A stretch of DNA of 34,308 nt from a virus (IMGVR_UViG_3300020215_000108:1-34308), one strand, 5' to 3'. Counted from the stretch's first letter, positions 1 through 6,285 are shown. The notes: generated by a model not told the origin, from the letters alone. Numbers and translations: made by a program.

Positions 1-197
1 CAAGGCCCCAAGGCATCGAATTTGCCGTTAAAAGCCCTATCAAGGTCCCCCGAGATAATGAATCCCTTTTTGCCTGCTTCGGTCATGAAATCCAAATTGA
101 CCGAAAGAAATACAAGATTGAAGCGTTCTGTGTGCTCCCATCTTCAGGCCCGATAAAGGCAGGGGAGACTATTGGGATTTTGGTGAAGGCTGATTAA
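1..197 (+). CDS. 3' end of unidentified gene (partial)
   Basis: An open + strand frame enters from the left edge (first full codon at position 3) and ends with TAA at 195-197, giving 64 residues. The composition is natural: mixed hydrophobic and charged residues, many beta-formers, ending GILVKAD. It converges on the - strand gene that ends at 203, five bases away. I do not recognise the family. Its orientation, opposite to the lysis genes, suggests a separate transcription unit such as a tail-related or cargo gene. The start lies outside the window. Confidence 0.55.
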   Translation, partial: RPQGIEFAVKSPIKVPRDNESLFACFGHEIQIDRKKYKIEAFCVLPSSGPIKAGETIGILVKAD

Positions 198-199
198 CC

Positions 200-238
200 G
201 AATCAGCCGGGCTGCCAAACAGCCCAGTCAGTTGATTC
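200..238. repeat. Two-armed inverted repeat between convergent genes
   Basis: GGGCTG (209-214) pairs with CAGCCC (220-225) around a five-base loop, and GAATCA (200-205) pairs with TGATTC (233-238) outside it. It lies at the 3' ends of the convergent genes ending at 197 and 203. There is no run of T on either side, so a classical intrinsic terminator is not supported. It may protect 3' ends or help Rho-dependent termination. Confidence 0.4.
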
Positions 239-472
239 AAAATCGCTTAGGAAAATATTCGCATTCGACCATTCGGAAATCTCGAATGGGAAATCTGTAA
301 AAGACCATACTATTCTGCGCTGGTTTTCGTGGTCCAATTTGAATTTAACGGCCCCAGTCGCGTTAGCCGGTCTTACAATCTTGCCTTTAGCCATTTGGCG
401 GCAGGCCCATGACCAGCTACCCGGCAACCCAAGTGTCCTGATAAACCAATTCTTGATTTTATTCATACCCAT
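203..472 (-). CDS. Hypothetical protein, last gene of lysis cassette
   Basis: 89 residues if translation starts at ATG 472; ATG 466, two codons on, is equally possible. I prefer these to the far upstream start because GGAG and GGCGG lie just before them and because the gene then sits 33 bases after the holin stop. The N-terminus is basic and aromatic (KIKNWFIRTLGL). The C-terminal half is rich in Trp, Phe and acidic residues. No strong membrane segment or catalytic motif is visible and I do not recognise the family. Late co-expression with the holin is inferred from position. Confidence 0.5.
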   Translation of the reverse strand: MGMNKIKNWFIRTLGLPGSWSWACRQMAKGKIVRPANATGAVKFKLDHENQRRIVWSFTDFPFEISEWSNANIFLSDFESTDWAVWQPG

Positions 473-505
473 TCCGCCTATTACACTCCTCAAGGGCTTG
501 GCGCA

Positions 506-913
506 TCACTTCTTCGTGGCCTCGATCACTTTCGGCATGATCTTCTCGGCGCTTCGGCCAATCACGTAACCGCCAAGGCCGAGTTGCAACAAGGTCCACG
601 CTTCCGCGGCTAAACGATTCTCCAGGATCCCGAACGAGTCCATAACCACCAGCGCCAAAAAGGTCAGCATGGTGATCGGCCTCCAATTCCGCTGCATCCA
701 GCTCTGCCCGGTCGCTTCCGAGTTAATCACTGATGCTTGGGCTTCCAAGAGTTTGGATTCATAGTCCAGCATCTTTAGGGCCAGAGCCGTCTGGATCTCA
801 AACAGCGAATTCCGCGCTTCCAGCTTTTCCTGATCACTGGTATGCAGCTTGCCGATCAGGTCTGCGGCCGGTTTGAATACCGAGCCAATCAAGGAAAGCA
901 CAGGGTTTGCCAT
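506..913 (-). CDS. Holin of the 3TM / GTA type
   Basis: 135 residues. Holins of this type make lesions in the inner membrane and release the endolysin at a set time. Residues 1-65 form an amphipathic helical region. A conserved-looking block follows, SWMQRNWRPITMLTF at about 70-84, then hydrophobic segments at about 80-96 and 105-120 and the ending GLGGYVIGRSAEKI. That pattern is what I know from the GTA_holin_3TM family (PF11351). It is the penultimate gene of the lysis cassette, downstream of the endolysin. GGAA lies five bases before ATG 913, directly next to a structured leader at 922-982. Confidence 0.8.
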   Translation of the reverse strand: MANPVLSLIGSVFKPAADLIGKLHTSDQEKLEARNSLFEIQTALALKMLDYESKLLEAQASVINSEATGQSWMQRNWRPITMLTFLALVVMDSFGILENRLAAEAWTLLQLGLGGYVIGRSAEKIMPKVIEATKK

Positions 914-921
914 TAGGTTCC

Positions 922-982
922 GCTGCCTGACCTCTGCGAGGTCGTAGAGAGGGGTGAGGACATTCCAGAATGATCAGGCAGC
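922..982. repeat. Nested inverted repeats in holin leader
   Basis: GCTGCCTGA (922-930) pairs perfectly with TCAGGCAGC (974-982), enclosing a second hairpin, GACCTC-TGC-GAGGTC (929-943). The two share bases at 929-930, so they are alternative rather than simultaneous structures. The region fills the gap between the 101-residue gene and the holin, and the proximal arm ends beside the holin ribosome binding site. A role in timing holin translation is inferred. Confidence 0.45.
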
Positions 983-991
983 AGAATGGGG

Positions 992-1297
992 TTAAACCTC
1001 GACGCGTGAGCGAAGATTGCCGACCGCAACAGTAATCACCTGAACGGCTTCAATAAGGCTTTGAAGCTTGTGTCCTACCGGACATCCACCGCCGCTTACT
1101 TTATTTGCGCCGTCTCGTACTTCTTGCGGAGGAAGCGGAGAAAGGATTGGCGCTATGTCGTTTGCCAAATAACCCAATTCATCGTAAAGACCGGCTATAG
1201 CCTTCTCAAGCGTCTGGATTTTTGACGGTATGGATTTCAGTTCAACTTCTTCTGAAGTAGCGGTTGAGCAACCTACCGTTGAGGAACCTTTAAGCAT
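992..1297 (-). CDS. Hypothetical 101-residue protein
   Basis: I start this at ATG 1297 because AAAGGTG lies seven bases upstream; the longer frame from 1330 would overlap its neighbour by 41 bases instead of 8. It is soluble and helical with no membrane span. It has cysteines near the N-terminus (VGCST) and a GGGCPVGHK stretch at about 72-80. The helix at about 22-48 could form a coiled coil. I do not recognise it. It lies between the four-helix membrane protein and the holin and should be expressed late with them. Confidence 0.55.
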   Translation of the reverse strand: MLKGSSTVGCSTATSEEVELKSIPSKIQTLEKAIAGLYDELGYLANDIAPILSPLPPQEVRDGANKVSGGGCPVGHKLQSLIEAVQVITVAVGNLRSRVEV

Positions 1298-1799
1298 TTT
1301 TATCACCTTTCTGTTGGTTAAGTAATTCATTGGGCCTGTCCAAGGCTTCGTTCTCCCCGGCTACGGATAAGAATCTCTTGCGGAACAACCGGTAAATCAG
1401 AGGGGTTGTGACTCCAATAATCATGCAGCCGATTAACCAGAGGACGGAGATAACTAAAGCGACTCTCCAACCGGCGCCCTCAAGTAATACAAAGATCACA
1501 CCACACGCAGCCATTGCTCCGAAACCGGATCTGACGGCACAATCATGCGTCTTCCGCTTTTCCTTGTCGCAGCCCGTAGAGTGAGGGTCGTTAATGCACT
1601 CAATCTGCTTCTGGCTGAAAGTGCGTCTTTTGTAGTATTCAGTCGCACCTATGGCTAAGGCGTAGGAGCCTGTGGCCATTCCGATAATCATCGCGGCCCA
1701 CAACAGCATTTGGTCCGTTACCAGACCCTCCAATCGTCCAATCAGGGTAACAACCAGCAGAACCAGCGCCCCGCCGATGGTGAGGGTTTTGGGGTTCAC
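1290..1799 (-). CDS. Membrane protein, four predicted helices
   Basis: 169 residues from a GTG at 1799 that overlaps the stop of the DUF1328 gene (AGTGA). Hydrophobic segments lie at about 6-22, 31-50, 91-110 and 112-137. The loop between the second and third is polar and holds three cysteines (IECI, TGCDK, HDC), which could form disulphides if periplasmic. The tail is charged and helical. It is too long and has too many segments for a typical class I or II holin. A second holin-like, antiholin or envelope-modifying role is possible, but no family is recognised. Confidence 0.6.
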   Translation of the reverse strand: MNPKTLTIGGALVLLVVTLIGRLEGLVTDQMLLWAAMIIGMATGSYALAIGATEYYKRRTFSQKQIECINDPHSTGCDKEKRKTHDCAVRSGFGAMAACGVIFVLLEGAGWRVALVISVLWLIGCMIIGVTTPLIYRLFRKRFLSVAGENEALDRPNELLNQQKGDKNA

Positions 1800-1960
1800 T
1801 GGGAGGGCCTACGCCCCGCAATTGAAAATACAACAGACAGAACAATTCCGACCACAAACAGGCACCAAGCGGTGTTGGTTGCTGTGCCAGCCAAGCCAGT
1901 AAATCCGAAAAAAGCAGAGATAAGGGCAATGGTTAGAAACATAATCGACCAGTACGTCAT
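1796..1960 (-). CDS. DUF1328-like small membrane protein
   Basis: 54 residues from ATG 1960, preceded by AGGAGG with ideal spacing. Translation upstream of this start is Arg/Cys-rich and implausible. Two hydrophobic segments (about 4-20 and 24-45) surround FFGFTGLAGTATNTAW. This fits the UPF0391/DUF1328 (YtjA) pattern of a first helix, a GF.GIAG.A turn and a second helix. Those proteins are usually chromosomal, have no firm function and sit in the inner membrane. Its place between the endolysin-linked lipoprotein and a four-helix membrane protein suggests a part in lysis or envelope change. Confidence 0.6.
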   Translation of the reverse strand: MTYWSIMFLTIALISAFFGFTGLAGTATNTAWCLFVVGIVLSVVFSIAGRRPSQ

Positions 1961-1968
1961 AAACCCTC

Positions 1969-2163
1969 CTACAGGCCATACCCCGCACACTCCACAGTAA
2001 CGCTCTTGTCGTCGTCGTCCTGGGTTACAATGGCTTTCTTCAGGCCGTGGTCGCATTCATCTGCGATATCGTCTACCAGGTTAGCGTCCTTGGAGCCGCC
2101 CATAGAACAGCTAACACAACTCGCCAGCAGAAGAAAAACCAAACCTAAAATTACATACTTCAT
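1969..2163 (-). CDS. Small lipoprotein of the lysis cassette
   Basis: 64 residues. A signal peptide MKYVILGLVFLLLASC ends in a lipobox (LASC, Cys16 lipidated). The mature 49 residues are acidic and include a run of four Asp and a second Cys pair. GGAGGT lies five bases before the ATG. Position just after the endolysin is where an outer-membrane spanin (Rz1) would sit, but the mature part is not Pro-rich and no partner inner-membrane spanin is seen beside it. An o-spanin role is therefore only possible. It is likely anchored in the outer membrane. Confidence 0.65.
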   Translation of the reverse strand: MKYVILGLVFLLLASCVSCSMGGSKDANLVDDIADECDHGLKKAIVTQDDDDKSVTVECAGYGL

Positions 2164-2190
2164 GGCTACCTCCGCTAACAGCGATGGGCC

Positions 2191-2643
2191 TTAAATCAAT
2201 TCGTAATGGGGAGAATCCAGAAAGGCTTTCTTCCCGGCTGCCTGTCGGCGGGCTACATAACCCTCTTTCACGGTTTCAGGATCCGCAAGGGATTCGGTAA
2301 AGTTGATATCCCAAGCACAGCCCCACCGGAGGGCTACGCCTTGTTCTTTGGCAGCTTGCCTCACTGCGGAAGCCACAACATAGGCCGGTTGAAACTCCCA
2401 CCTCAATTTCCCGTTTACATAAGGAACCAGGTCAACCGCATAACCAGTTAGATGTTTGGAGTTCAGGGTTTCCGTTGCGCCAGCCAATAGCAGGGCTTGC
2501 TGCTCTTCTCGGGTCCGCAAACCATCATGAACCCCGAAGTCTTGTTCGGTCAGCTCCAGCGCTCGATGAACCACAGCGGCCAAACGAGGGTTCACGCCTT
2601 CCAGTTCACGCAGGGACTTTTGGCCGAAAGTGAATTTAGGCAT
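2191..2643 (-). CDS. Endolysin, M15 L-alanyl-D-glutamate peptidase type
   Basis: 150 residues. It should cut the L-Ala-D-Glu (or related) bond in peptidoglycan stems with a zinc ion. Visible motifs: the DGLRTREEQQALL block (40-52), SKHLTGYAVDL (62-72) with presumed zinc ligands His64 and Asp71, RWGCAWD (106-112), and SPHYEL (144-149) with His146 and Glu148. Order and length fit the VanY/M15_4 phage endolysins. There is no signal peptide, so it depends on a holin for export. It is the first gene after the late promoter and terminator. AGGA lies six bases before the ATG. Confidence 0.85.
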   Translation of the reverse strand: MPKFTFGQKSLRELEGVNPRLAAVVHRALELTEQDFGVHDGLRTREEQQALLLAGATETLNSKHLTGYAVDLVPYVNGKLRWEFQPAYVVASAVRQAAKEQGVALRWGCAWDINFTESLADPETVKEGYVARRQAAGKKAFLDSPHYELI

Positions 2644-2655
2644 GGATCCTCGGGA

Positions 2656-2687
2656 AATAAAAAAGCCCCACCGGATTGGTGAGGCTT
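2656..2687 (-). terminator. Intrinsic terminator before the lysis genes (tR'-like)
   Basis: On the - strand, AAGCCTCACC pairs with GGTGGGGCTT across a five-base loop (2663-2672 with 2678-2687, one mismatch), followed at once by TTTTTTATT. It is about 30-60 bases after the predicted late promoter and 13 bases before the endolysin ATG. It should block late transcription unless an antiterminator acts, which fits the Q-like gene just upstream. Confidence 0.8.
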
Positions 2688-2720
2688 ATTGCTGAGTGAC
2701 AACGCGCACAGCTTAGCGCA

Positions 2721-2748
2721 AGTATAGATAAACCCGTGTGCAAAGCAA
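2721..2748 (-). promoter_or_regulatory. Predicted late promoter (pR'-like)
   Basis: On the - strand, TTGCTT (2748-2743) and TATACT (2726-2721) are separated by 16 bases. The -10 is near consensus and the -35 weak, as expected for a factor-assisted promoter. It lies between the Q-like gene and the terminator at 2656-2687. Transcription would start near 2714 and give a short terminated leader unless antiterminated. Confidence 0.55.
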
Positions 2749-2763
2749 CCCGCTAATAGGCAA

Positions 2764-3177
2764 TCAAGAAAAATTTGCATCTTTGTATGCGTCATAGAAT
2801 TGCATAGCCTTGGCTAAGCGGTAAAAGTAAGCTTCACGGGTTAACTTTAAACGGCGATACCTGAAACGCGGCTCGCAATCCATGACGTATTGCATGAATA
2901 CGGTTGAGAACAACTCTTCAGGCATGAATACCAGAACCTTCCTAGTTTGCTCAATCCTGTGATCCATAATGGCCTCATTGGGGCTTGTGTAGCCGCTCCG
3001 GATCCAGGCGCCATACTCCACCATGTTGCCCAATATGCAGCTAGGATCCGAATGCAGGTATATTCGGTTGCGGGTATAAATACCCCACCGTCTCAAATCC
3101 TGCTTGGCCTCACCCGAGACTGTATCTGTCCAATACCTTGAAGGTGATTTCCGGCTCTCCGTCTTTAAATTCAACAT
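2764..3177 (-). CDS. Q-like late antiterminator
   Basis: 137 residues. ATG 3177 is preceded by AGAGGT with good spacing, although this start lies 68 bases inside the upstream zinc-ribbon gene. The protein has a WG motif after a basic N-terminus (RRWGIYTRN, about 29-37), a DHRIEQTRKVLVFMPEELF helix (about 73-90), and a helix-turn-helix-like C-terminal region with repeated Tyr and Arg. This layout matches phage antitermination Q / ArpU-like regulators as I know them. The strongest support is context: last gene of the leftward early operon, directly before a late promoter, terminator and lysis genes. Confidence 0.65.
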   Translation of the reverse strand: MLNLKTESRKSPSRYWTDTVSGEAKQDLRRWGIYTRNRIYLHSDPSCILGNMVEYGAWIRSGYTSPNEAIMDHRIEQTRKVLVFMPEELFSTVFMQYVMDCEPRFRYRRLKLTREAYFYRLAKAMQFYDAYKDANFS

Positions 3178-3304
3178 CGGCTATTACCTCTACTGTTCTA
3201 AACTTGTGCCGATTCTCACAGATTCGGCGGCGGATTGTTTCAGCCTCATAATGGCGGGTCTCGTAAACGTGAAGTATCGCGGATCCACATTTAGGACAAT
3301 TCAT
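3110..3304 (-). CDS. Zinc-ribbon protein, NrdR/Ogr-like N-terminus
   Basis: 64 residues. MNCPKCGSAILHVYETRHYE followed by IRRRICENRHKFRTVEVI resembles the zinc ribbon of NrdR-type repressors and small phage zinc-finger regulators. One Cys pair (Cys3, Cys6) is clear; Cys28 and His32 could complete the site. There is no ATP-cone domain, so it is not a full NrdR. It overlaps its upstream neighbour by 14 bases and the Q-like gene by 68. A regulatory or nucleic-acid-binding role is likely but not shown. Confidence 0.6.
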   Translation of the reverse strand: MNCPKCGSAILHVYETRHYEAETIRRRICENRHKFRTVEVIADVEFKDGEPEITFKVLDRYSLG

Positions 3305-3530
3305 CTACCACCTCACTCAAAAGAGCCTTAAGTTCCCGCTTCGTAAACCGGGTGCCGTCCTTTTTGAATATCTCCCTCGGCCGCAGCCTGACTACCAATC
3401 CTTCAACCACTCCAACCAACCTGTCCCCTTCAACCCTTGTCAGATTCACCCTCCTCACCTTCCCGTGATCGTAATCGCCTAACTGATAGAGAAATATGCG
3501 GTGTAGGATTCGGTCACTCTTGGTCCTCAA
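3291..3530 (-). CDS. Hypothetical basic protein
   Basis: 79 residues, rich in Arg and Lys, with a beta-type middle (VNLTRVEGDRLVGVVEGLVVRLRPREIF) and a helical C-terminus. It overlaps both neighbours by 14-17 bases, typical of this operon. The middle could be a small SH3-like or OB-like barrel. I recognise no family. Confidence 0.55.
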   Translation of the reverse strand: MRTKSDRILHRIFLYQLGDYDHGKVRRVNLTRVEGDRLVGVVEGLVVRLRPREIFKKDGTRFTKRELKALLSEVVDELS

Positions 3531-3756
3531 TCGTTACTTTGCTCGGTAAGTACATTAATTTGTGTATTGCATAAGTCAGGTTCCAAACAGCATCCCTGGC
3601 CGCCAAGCTGTCATCAAACGTCCCAAGGTGAAAAACATCCAGACCTATTACCAGAGTGCAATCACCTTCAAAATCACCGGCCTCGTATTGGTCTGCAATA
3701 TTCCGCAATGCCAGTGGGATGTTGGTGCATGGCTTAATCTGTACAACCTTGCTCAC
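3514..3756 (-). CDS. Hypothetical protein
   Basis: 80 residues. The central CTLVIGLDVFHLGTFDDSLAARDAVWNL looks like two beta strands followed by a helix. It resembles small proteins common in phage early operons that have no assigned role. It overlaps the stop of the gene at 3753-4019 by four bases and its downstream neighbour by 17 bases, so translation is probably coupled. Confidence 0.55.
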   Translation of the reverse strand: MSKVVQIKPCTNIPLALRNIADQYEAGDFEGDCTLVIGLDVFHLGTFDDSLAARDAVWNLTYAIHKLMYLPSKVTIEDQE

Positions 3757-4019
3757 TTAGCCTCCTCGGTGTCTATAATCCGAATCTCGTCAGATCGGTA
3801 TCTCTCCCTGAGCATTTTTGCCTTTACCTTTTCGGCTTGCTCCAGCGTCTTGTAATGCTTCTTGCTCACGAACTCATGGCCACATAGCGCCATTGTCAAA
3901 ACAAGCACAAACCTCCCCTTCCTCCGATCTTTTCGTACCGACGGGATTCGACGGCCATCTTCCGGCGCTCGCTTTGCCACTTTGCGTTTAATAGCCTGCT
4001 CTCTGGTTGATAATGCCAT
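3753..4019 (-). CDS. Hypothetical basic protein beside NinG
   Basis: 88 residues from ATG 4019, which overlaps the ninG stop (TGATG) and has GGAGG upstream. The N-terminal 40 residues are strongly basic. The rest (FVSKKHYKTLEQAEKVKAKMLRERY) resembles the strand-strand-helix of AP2-like or Arm-type DNA-binding modules. DNA binding is inferred from this and from charge only. Confidence 0.55.
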   Translation of the reverse strand: MALSTREQAIKRKVAKRAPEDGRRIPSVRKDRRKGRFVLVLTMALCGHEFVSKKHYKTLEQAEKVKAKMLRERYRSDEIRIIDTEEAK

Positions 4020-4444
4020 CACCCCTCCAGCCCCTTAAGGCGTTGTTTGTAGGATTCGATCAGCTCCATCAGCTCAGGCCGCGACCACTTCTTCTCCTTC
4101 CGGGATTCAGCCTCAAGCCACTTCACATACTGATAACCGTAGGTTTCTATCATCCATATCGCGTACTGGCACTTGGCGGATTCCTTGTGGAAGTGGTTAC
4201 AGGAAACGCATTGCGGGTTAATGTTGTGCTCTTCCAGCTTGGTAGCCGTCTTACCTCTCGGGATGTAGTGGCCTCCCTGCATTTCCTTCCAGTGCTGGCG
4301 TTTGCCACATGAGCAACAAACGCACATGCCGAACTCATCGGCCGACTCCATGCGTCGGATCTTCTGCAAAAGTACAGCCGCGTCCTCTACGAGACCGGCT
4401 ATGCTCTTCTGCTTGCGCTTACGGGCGGGGGTTTTGGGGATCAT
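4019..4444 (-). CDS. ninG: NinG (Rap) recombination protein
   Basis: 141 residues. In lambda, NinG/Rap is a structure-specific nuclease that acts on branched recombination intermediates in the Red pathway. Seen here: a zinc-binding cluster CVCCSCGK (41-48), GGHYIPRGKTATK (57-69) with His59, INPQCVSCNHF (75-85), a short helix, then a basic C-terminal segment (WSRPELMELIESYKQRLKGL). The order and the GHYIPR...NPQC..CN pattern fit PF05766. It lies downstream of NinB as in lambda, with one short membrane gene between. Phage-encoded Bet and RecE-like proteins on the other arm make a working Red-type system plausible. Confidence 0.88.
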   Translation of the reverse strand: MIPKTPARKRKQKSIAGLVEDAAVLLQKIRRMESADEFGMCVCCSCGKRQHWKEMQGGHYIPRGKTATKLEEHNINPQCVSCNHFHKESAKCQYAIWMIETYGYQYVKWLEAESRKEKKWSRPELMELIESYKQRLKGLEG

Positions 4445-4584
4445 TTACCTATCGCCTGCTTGTTTGCGATATCTGAAGCCCCGGCAGCAATAGACATAAT
4501 TAGCCAGTACCCCATTACTGCCATTACTGCGTAAGCCGCCACAAAAGCGGCGATTACAATTAAAATCAGGTGTAACCAAGTCAT
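4441..4584 (-). CDS. Small membrane protein between ninB and ninG
   Basis: 47 residues: MTWLHLILIVIAAFVAAYA, then a second hydrophobic stretch MAVMGYWLIMSIAAG and a short polar tail ending ANKQAIGK. One long or two short membrane segments are likely. The ATG overlaps the ninB stop (TGATG) and its TGA overlaps the ninG ATG (ATGA), so it fills the gap exactly. Such tight coupling supports a real gene. Function unknown. Confidence 0.65.
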   Translation of the reverse strand: MTWLHLILIVIAAFVAAYAVMAVMGYWLIMSIAAGASDIANKQAIGK

Positions 4585-4985
4585 CACCAACCCCCTTCCG
4601 CCTGCGGCAATAAATATTGATAAGGAACCCCCAATTCTTCCAAAAGGAACGGCTCCAACTTCTCGTCAAATTCCTTGAACTGCTTGCGAGTCATCTTCCG
4701 GCTGGCGGCGTCCAGGTAGAACACTTCATCGCCAATAGTCACCGCCTTTGTCCCGAGAATCTTCCGTTTGCAGTACACATGGAGGGCTTCAGGCGAGCTG
4801 TCGTATATCCCGGCGTTCTTCAGGTATTGGCATGCGCCCTGAATAAGCGCCCAGTGCCGCGCATTCTGGGTTATTGTCCTTTGCTCGCCTTCTTCTATCT
4901 CGATCCTCAGCGGTTTATCCGTCTCAAGGATGCGCTCCACGAGTTCGGATTTCTGCCGGTGATTGGTGACGAAGTGGACGGTCAT
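4584..4985 (-). CDS. ninB: NinB-like recombination mediator
   Basis: 133 residues from ATG 4985, whose start overlaps the stop of the small gene upstream (ATGA). Lambda NinB (Orf) is a RecFOR-like mediator that binds single-stranded DNA and SSB. Seen: the RIEIEEGEQRTITQNARHWALI block (about 28-49), matching the strand plus ...Q N...WA pattern of NinB (PF05772), and a helical C-terminal half with KMTRKQFKEFDEKL. Context with NinG two genes downstream supports the call. Confidence 0.75.
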   Translation of the reverse strand: MTVHFVTNHRQKSELVERILETDKPLRIEIEEGEQRTITQNARHWALIQGACQYLKNAGIYDSSPEALHVYCKRKILGTKAVTIGDEVFYLDAASRKMTRKQFKEFDEKLEPFLLEELGVPYQYLLPQAEGGW

Positions 4986-5146
4986 TGCCCGCAAATCTCT
5001 CCGATCTTCCCCAAAAGCTCAGCGGCCAATCTTTGGGCGTTGCTTTCGGTTTGGTCCGTCAACGGCGGCTCAAAATCCATCTCAATATGCACACCATATG
5101 GGTTCTCTGGCGTCGGATCATCCTCAATAATTATTGTCGCTCTCAT
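4982..5146 (-). CDS. Small hypothetical acidic protein
   Basis: 54 residues: MRATIIIEDDPTPENPYGVH, then EMDFEPPLTDQTESNAQRLAAELL. The ATG at 5146 overlaps the DUF2158 stop (TGATG) and the TGA overlaps the ninB ATG. Similar short proteins with an IEDDP..PYGV.I pattern accompany phage replication genes. No function known to me. Confidence 0.65.
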   Translation of the reverse strand: MRATIIIEDDPTPENPYGVHIEMDFEPPLTDQTESNAQRLAAELLGKIGEICGQ

Positions 5147-5316
5147 CACTTCCTCCCAGCTTTCGCCTCAACCAAACATTCTTTCGGGAACCGCGCCGTC
5201 CGAAGTTCTCCATTCACGAACCATTCACAAATGACCAGATTTGGGGCTGGGTATACAGCCTCAACCGTCATCACCGGCCCGCCGCTTTTCAGTTTCACTA
5301 AGTCGCCTGCTTTCAT
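5146..5316 (-). CDS. DUF2158 (YodC-like) small protein
   Basis: 56 residues from ATG 5316, with GGAAGG seven bases upstream; the longer frame from 5355 overlaps the neighbour without a ribosome binding site. MKAGDLVKLKSGGPVMTVEA and a later CEWFVNGELRTARFPKECL match the DUF2158 layout (GD.V.LKSGGP.MTV ... C.WF ... F....L). It is predicted to be a small SH3-like beta barrel of unknown role, common in both bacteria and phages. Confidence 0.8.
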   Translation of the reverse strand: MKAGDLVKLKSGGPVMTVEAVYPAPNLVICEWFVNGELRTARFPKECLVEAKAGRK

Positions 5317-5480
5317 TTCTTTGCCTTCCACAAATTGAAGTCCATCGCCAACCAAGATATAACTTCATCCGTCACTATTACCCTCAGCTCCTTCGGTACG
5401 CTCTCCAGCTCCGCCTTGATCAATTCCTTGACCTTGGGGAGAATCGCTGAGGAGTATTCGCGGGGGCGGGTGTCGGTCAC
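5313..5480 (-). CDS. Small hypothetical protein
   Basis: 55 residues from a GTG at 5480. The GTG overlaps the upstream stop (GTGA) and the TGA overlaps the start of the DUF2158 gene (ATGA). It is helical and amphipathic (YSSAILPKVKELIKAELESV), ending SWLAMDFNLWKAKK. The perfect tiling between neighbours is the main evidence. Family not recognised. Confidence 0.62.
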   Translation of the reverse strand: MTDTRPREYSSAILPKVKELIKAELESVPKELRVIVTDEVISWLAMDFNLWKAKK

Positions 5481-5701
5481 TTGGTTTTCACCGCGACAAC
5501 AGGTATGCCCTTGTACGGCTCCAGTTTCTTGAGCGTTTCCGCTTTCGGGTTAGCCGCTTTCCGGCGGTTATTCTCGGCTTTCAGAAGCTCGCGGTAGTCG
5601 CGCTCAAATAAATGTATTGCGCTCGGTAGATGGCCACGATTCATTTTCATTCCGTCAATGTAGCGGTCCATGTTCGCGTGTATCCTGTCTTCTGCGCTCA
5701 C
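5477..5701 (-). CDS. Hypothetical protein
   Basis: 74 residues from a GTG at 5701 that overlaps the upstream stop (GTGA). The N-terminus is polar and helical (DRIHANMDRYIDGMKMNRG), followed by LPSAIHLFERDYRELLKAEN and a basic stretch. It looks like an all-helical small protein. No motif recognised. Confidence 0.55.
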   Translation of the reverse strand: MSAEDRIHANMDRYIDGMKMNRGHLPSAIHLFERDYRELLKAENNRRKAANPKAETLKKLEPYKGIPVVAVKTK

Positions 5702-5955
5702 GAAATCCTCCCGATTTGGTCGTAAATCAAATCTTTAATCTTGGTTATTGCTTCGTCGTTTTTGCCGCTAACAAGCAGGTAGTGGATTTGCTCAAGTGAT
5801 TCGTCTGATAACGAGTCGGGCCGACTGGCGCAGTCTTCGCACGGAAAGTCATCGGCTTCTGGTTCGTACTCAGATACATACCAACCACGGGCCTCAAGCT
5901 CAGTAACAAGCTTGTCGTCTTCAAAGCCCATCAAGTCAGAGTCTTGTTTGGTCAC
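5698..5955 (-). CDS. Hypothetical acidic protein with Cys pair
   Basis: 85 residues, GTG start at 5955 overlapping the upstream stop. It is acidic (DDFPCEDCASRPDSLSDESL) with one CxxC-type pair at about 39-42 and a helical C-terminus (NDEAITKIKDLIYDQIG). Its length and charge would suit a protein-binding adaptor. No family recognised. Confidence 0.55.
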   Translation of the reverse strand: MTKQDSDLMGFEDDKLVTELEARGWYVSEYEPEADDFPCEDCASRPDSLSDESLEQIHYLLVSGKNDEAITKIKDLIYDQIGRIS

Positions 5956-6242
5956 AGTGAATACTCCTTCACCCGCTTGCCATTGAGTAACTTCTTGTCT
6001 TGCTTCTTGATCGGCCAGCCATTGCGCGAAAGCTCGCCCATTCTCTGGCTCAGGGCATAACAGCCGTATTTCTCAAGGGCGGCGGAAACCGTCAGCTTCT
6101 CGCCGTTAAACAATGCTGTGAGCAGCGTGTAACCCTGCGACCCTTGTGCCGGAATGATCGCGTTGTGCTCCATCGCGTAGCCCATGATCCGGTCATAGCG
6201 GTAGTTCGGTAAAAATGTGACTTCGGATCGTTCGGTGTTCAT
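5952..6242 (-). CDS. Helix-turn-helix domain protein
   Basis: 96 residues. The C-terminal two thirds read as a winged helix: GYTLLTALFNGEKLTVSAAL, LSQRMGELSRNGWPIKKQDK, then GKRVKEYSL as the wing and last strand. This matches the phage helix-turn-helix family that I know as HTH_39 (PF14090): helix, turn, recognition helix with S.R..ELR..G, hairpin. A local transcription or replication role is inferred. Confidence 0.65.
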   Translation of the reverse strand: MNTERSEVTFLPNYRYDRIMGYAMEHNAIIPAQGSQGYTLLTALFNGEKLTVSAALEKYGCYALSQRMGELSRNGWPIKKQDKKLLNGKRVKEYSL

Positions 6243-6285
6243 ACAACCACCTTCGCGGCGGATATGATGAAGTCGGTTGATAGTT

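Noticed and set aside
4445-4669. 74-codon - strand frame in the ninB-ninG junction
   Set aside because: Overlaps ninB by 86 bases and is Cys/Arg/Asn-rich; the other frame (4441-4584) is a clean membrane protein with coupled start and stop.
4617-5234. 205-codon + strand frame across ninB
   Set aside because: Lies antisense to ninB and two tightly coupled small genes; no ribosome binding site, and its product has no recognisable domain.
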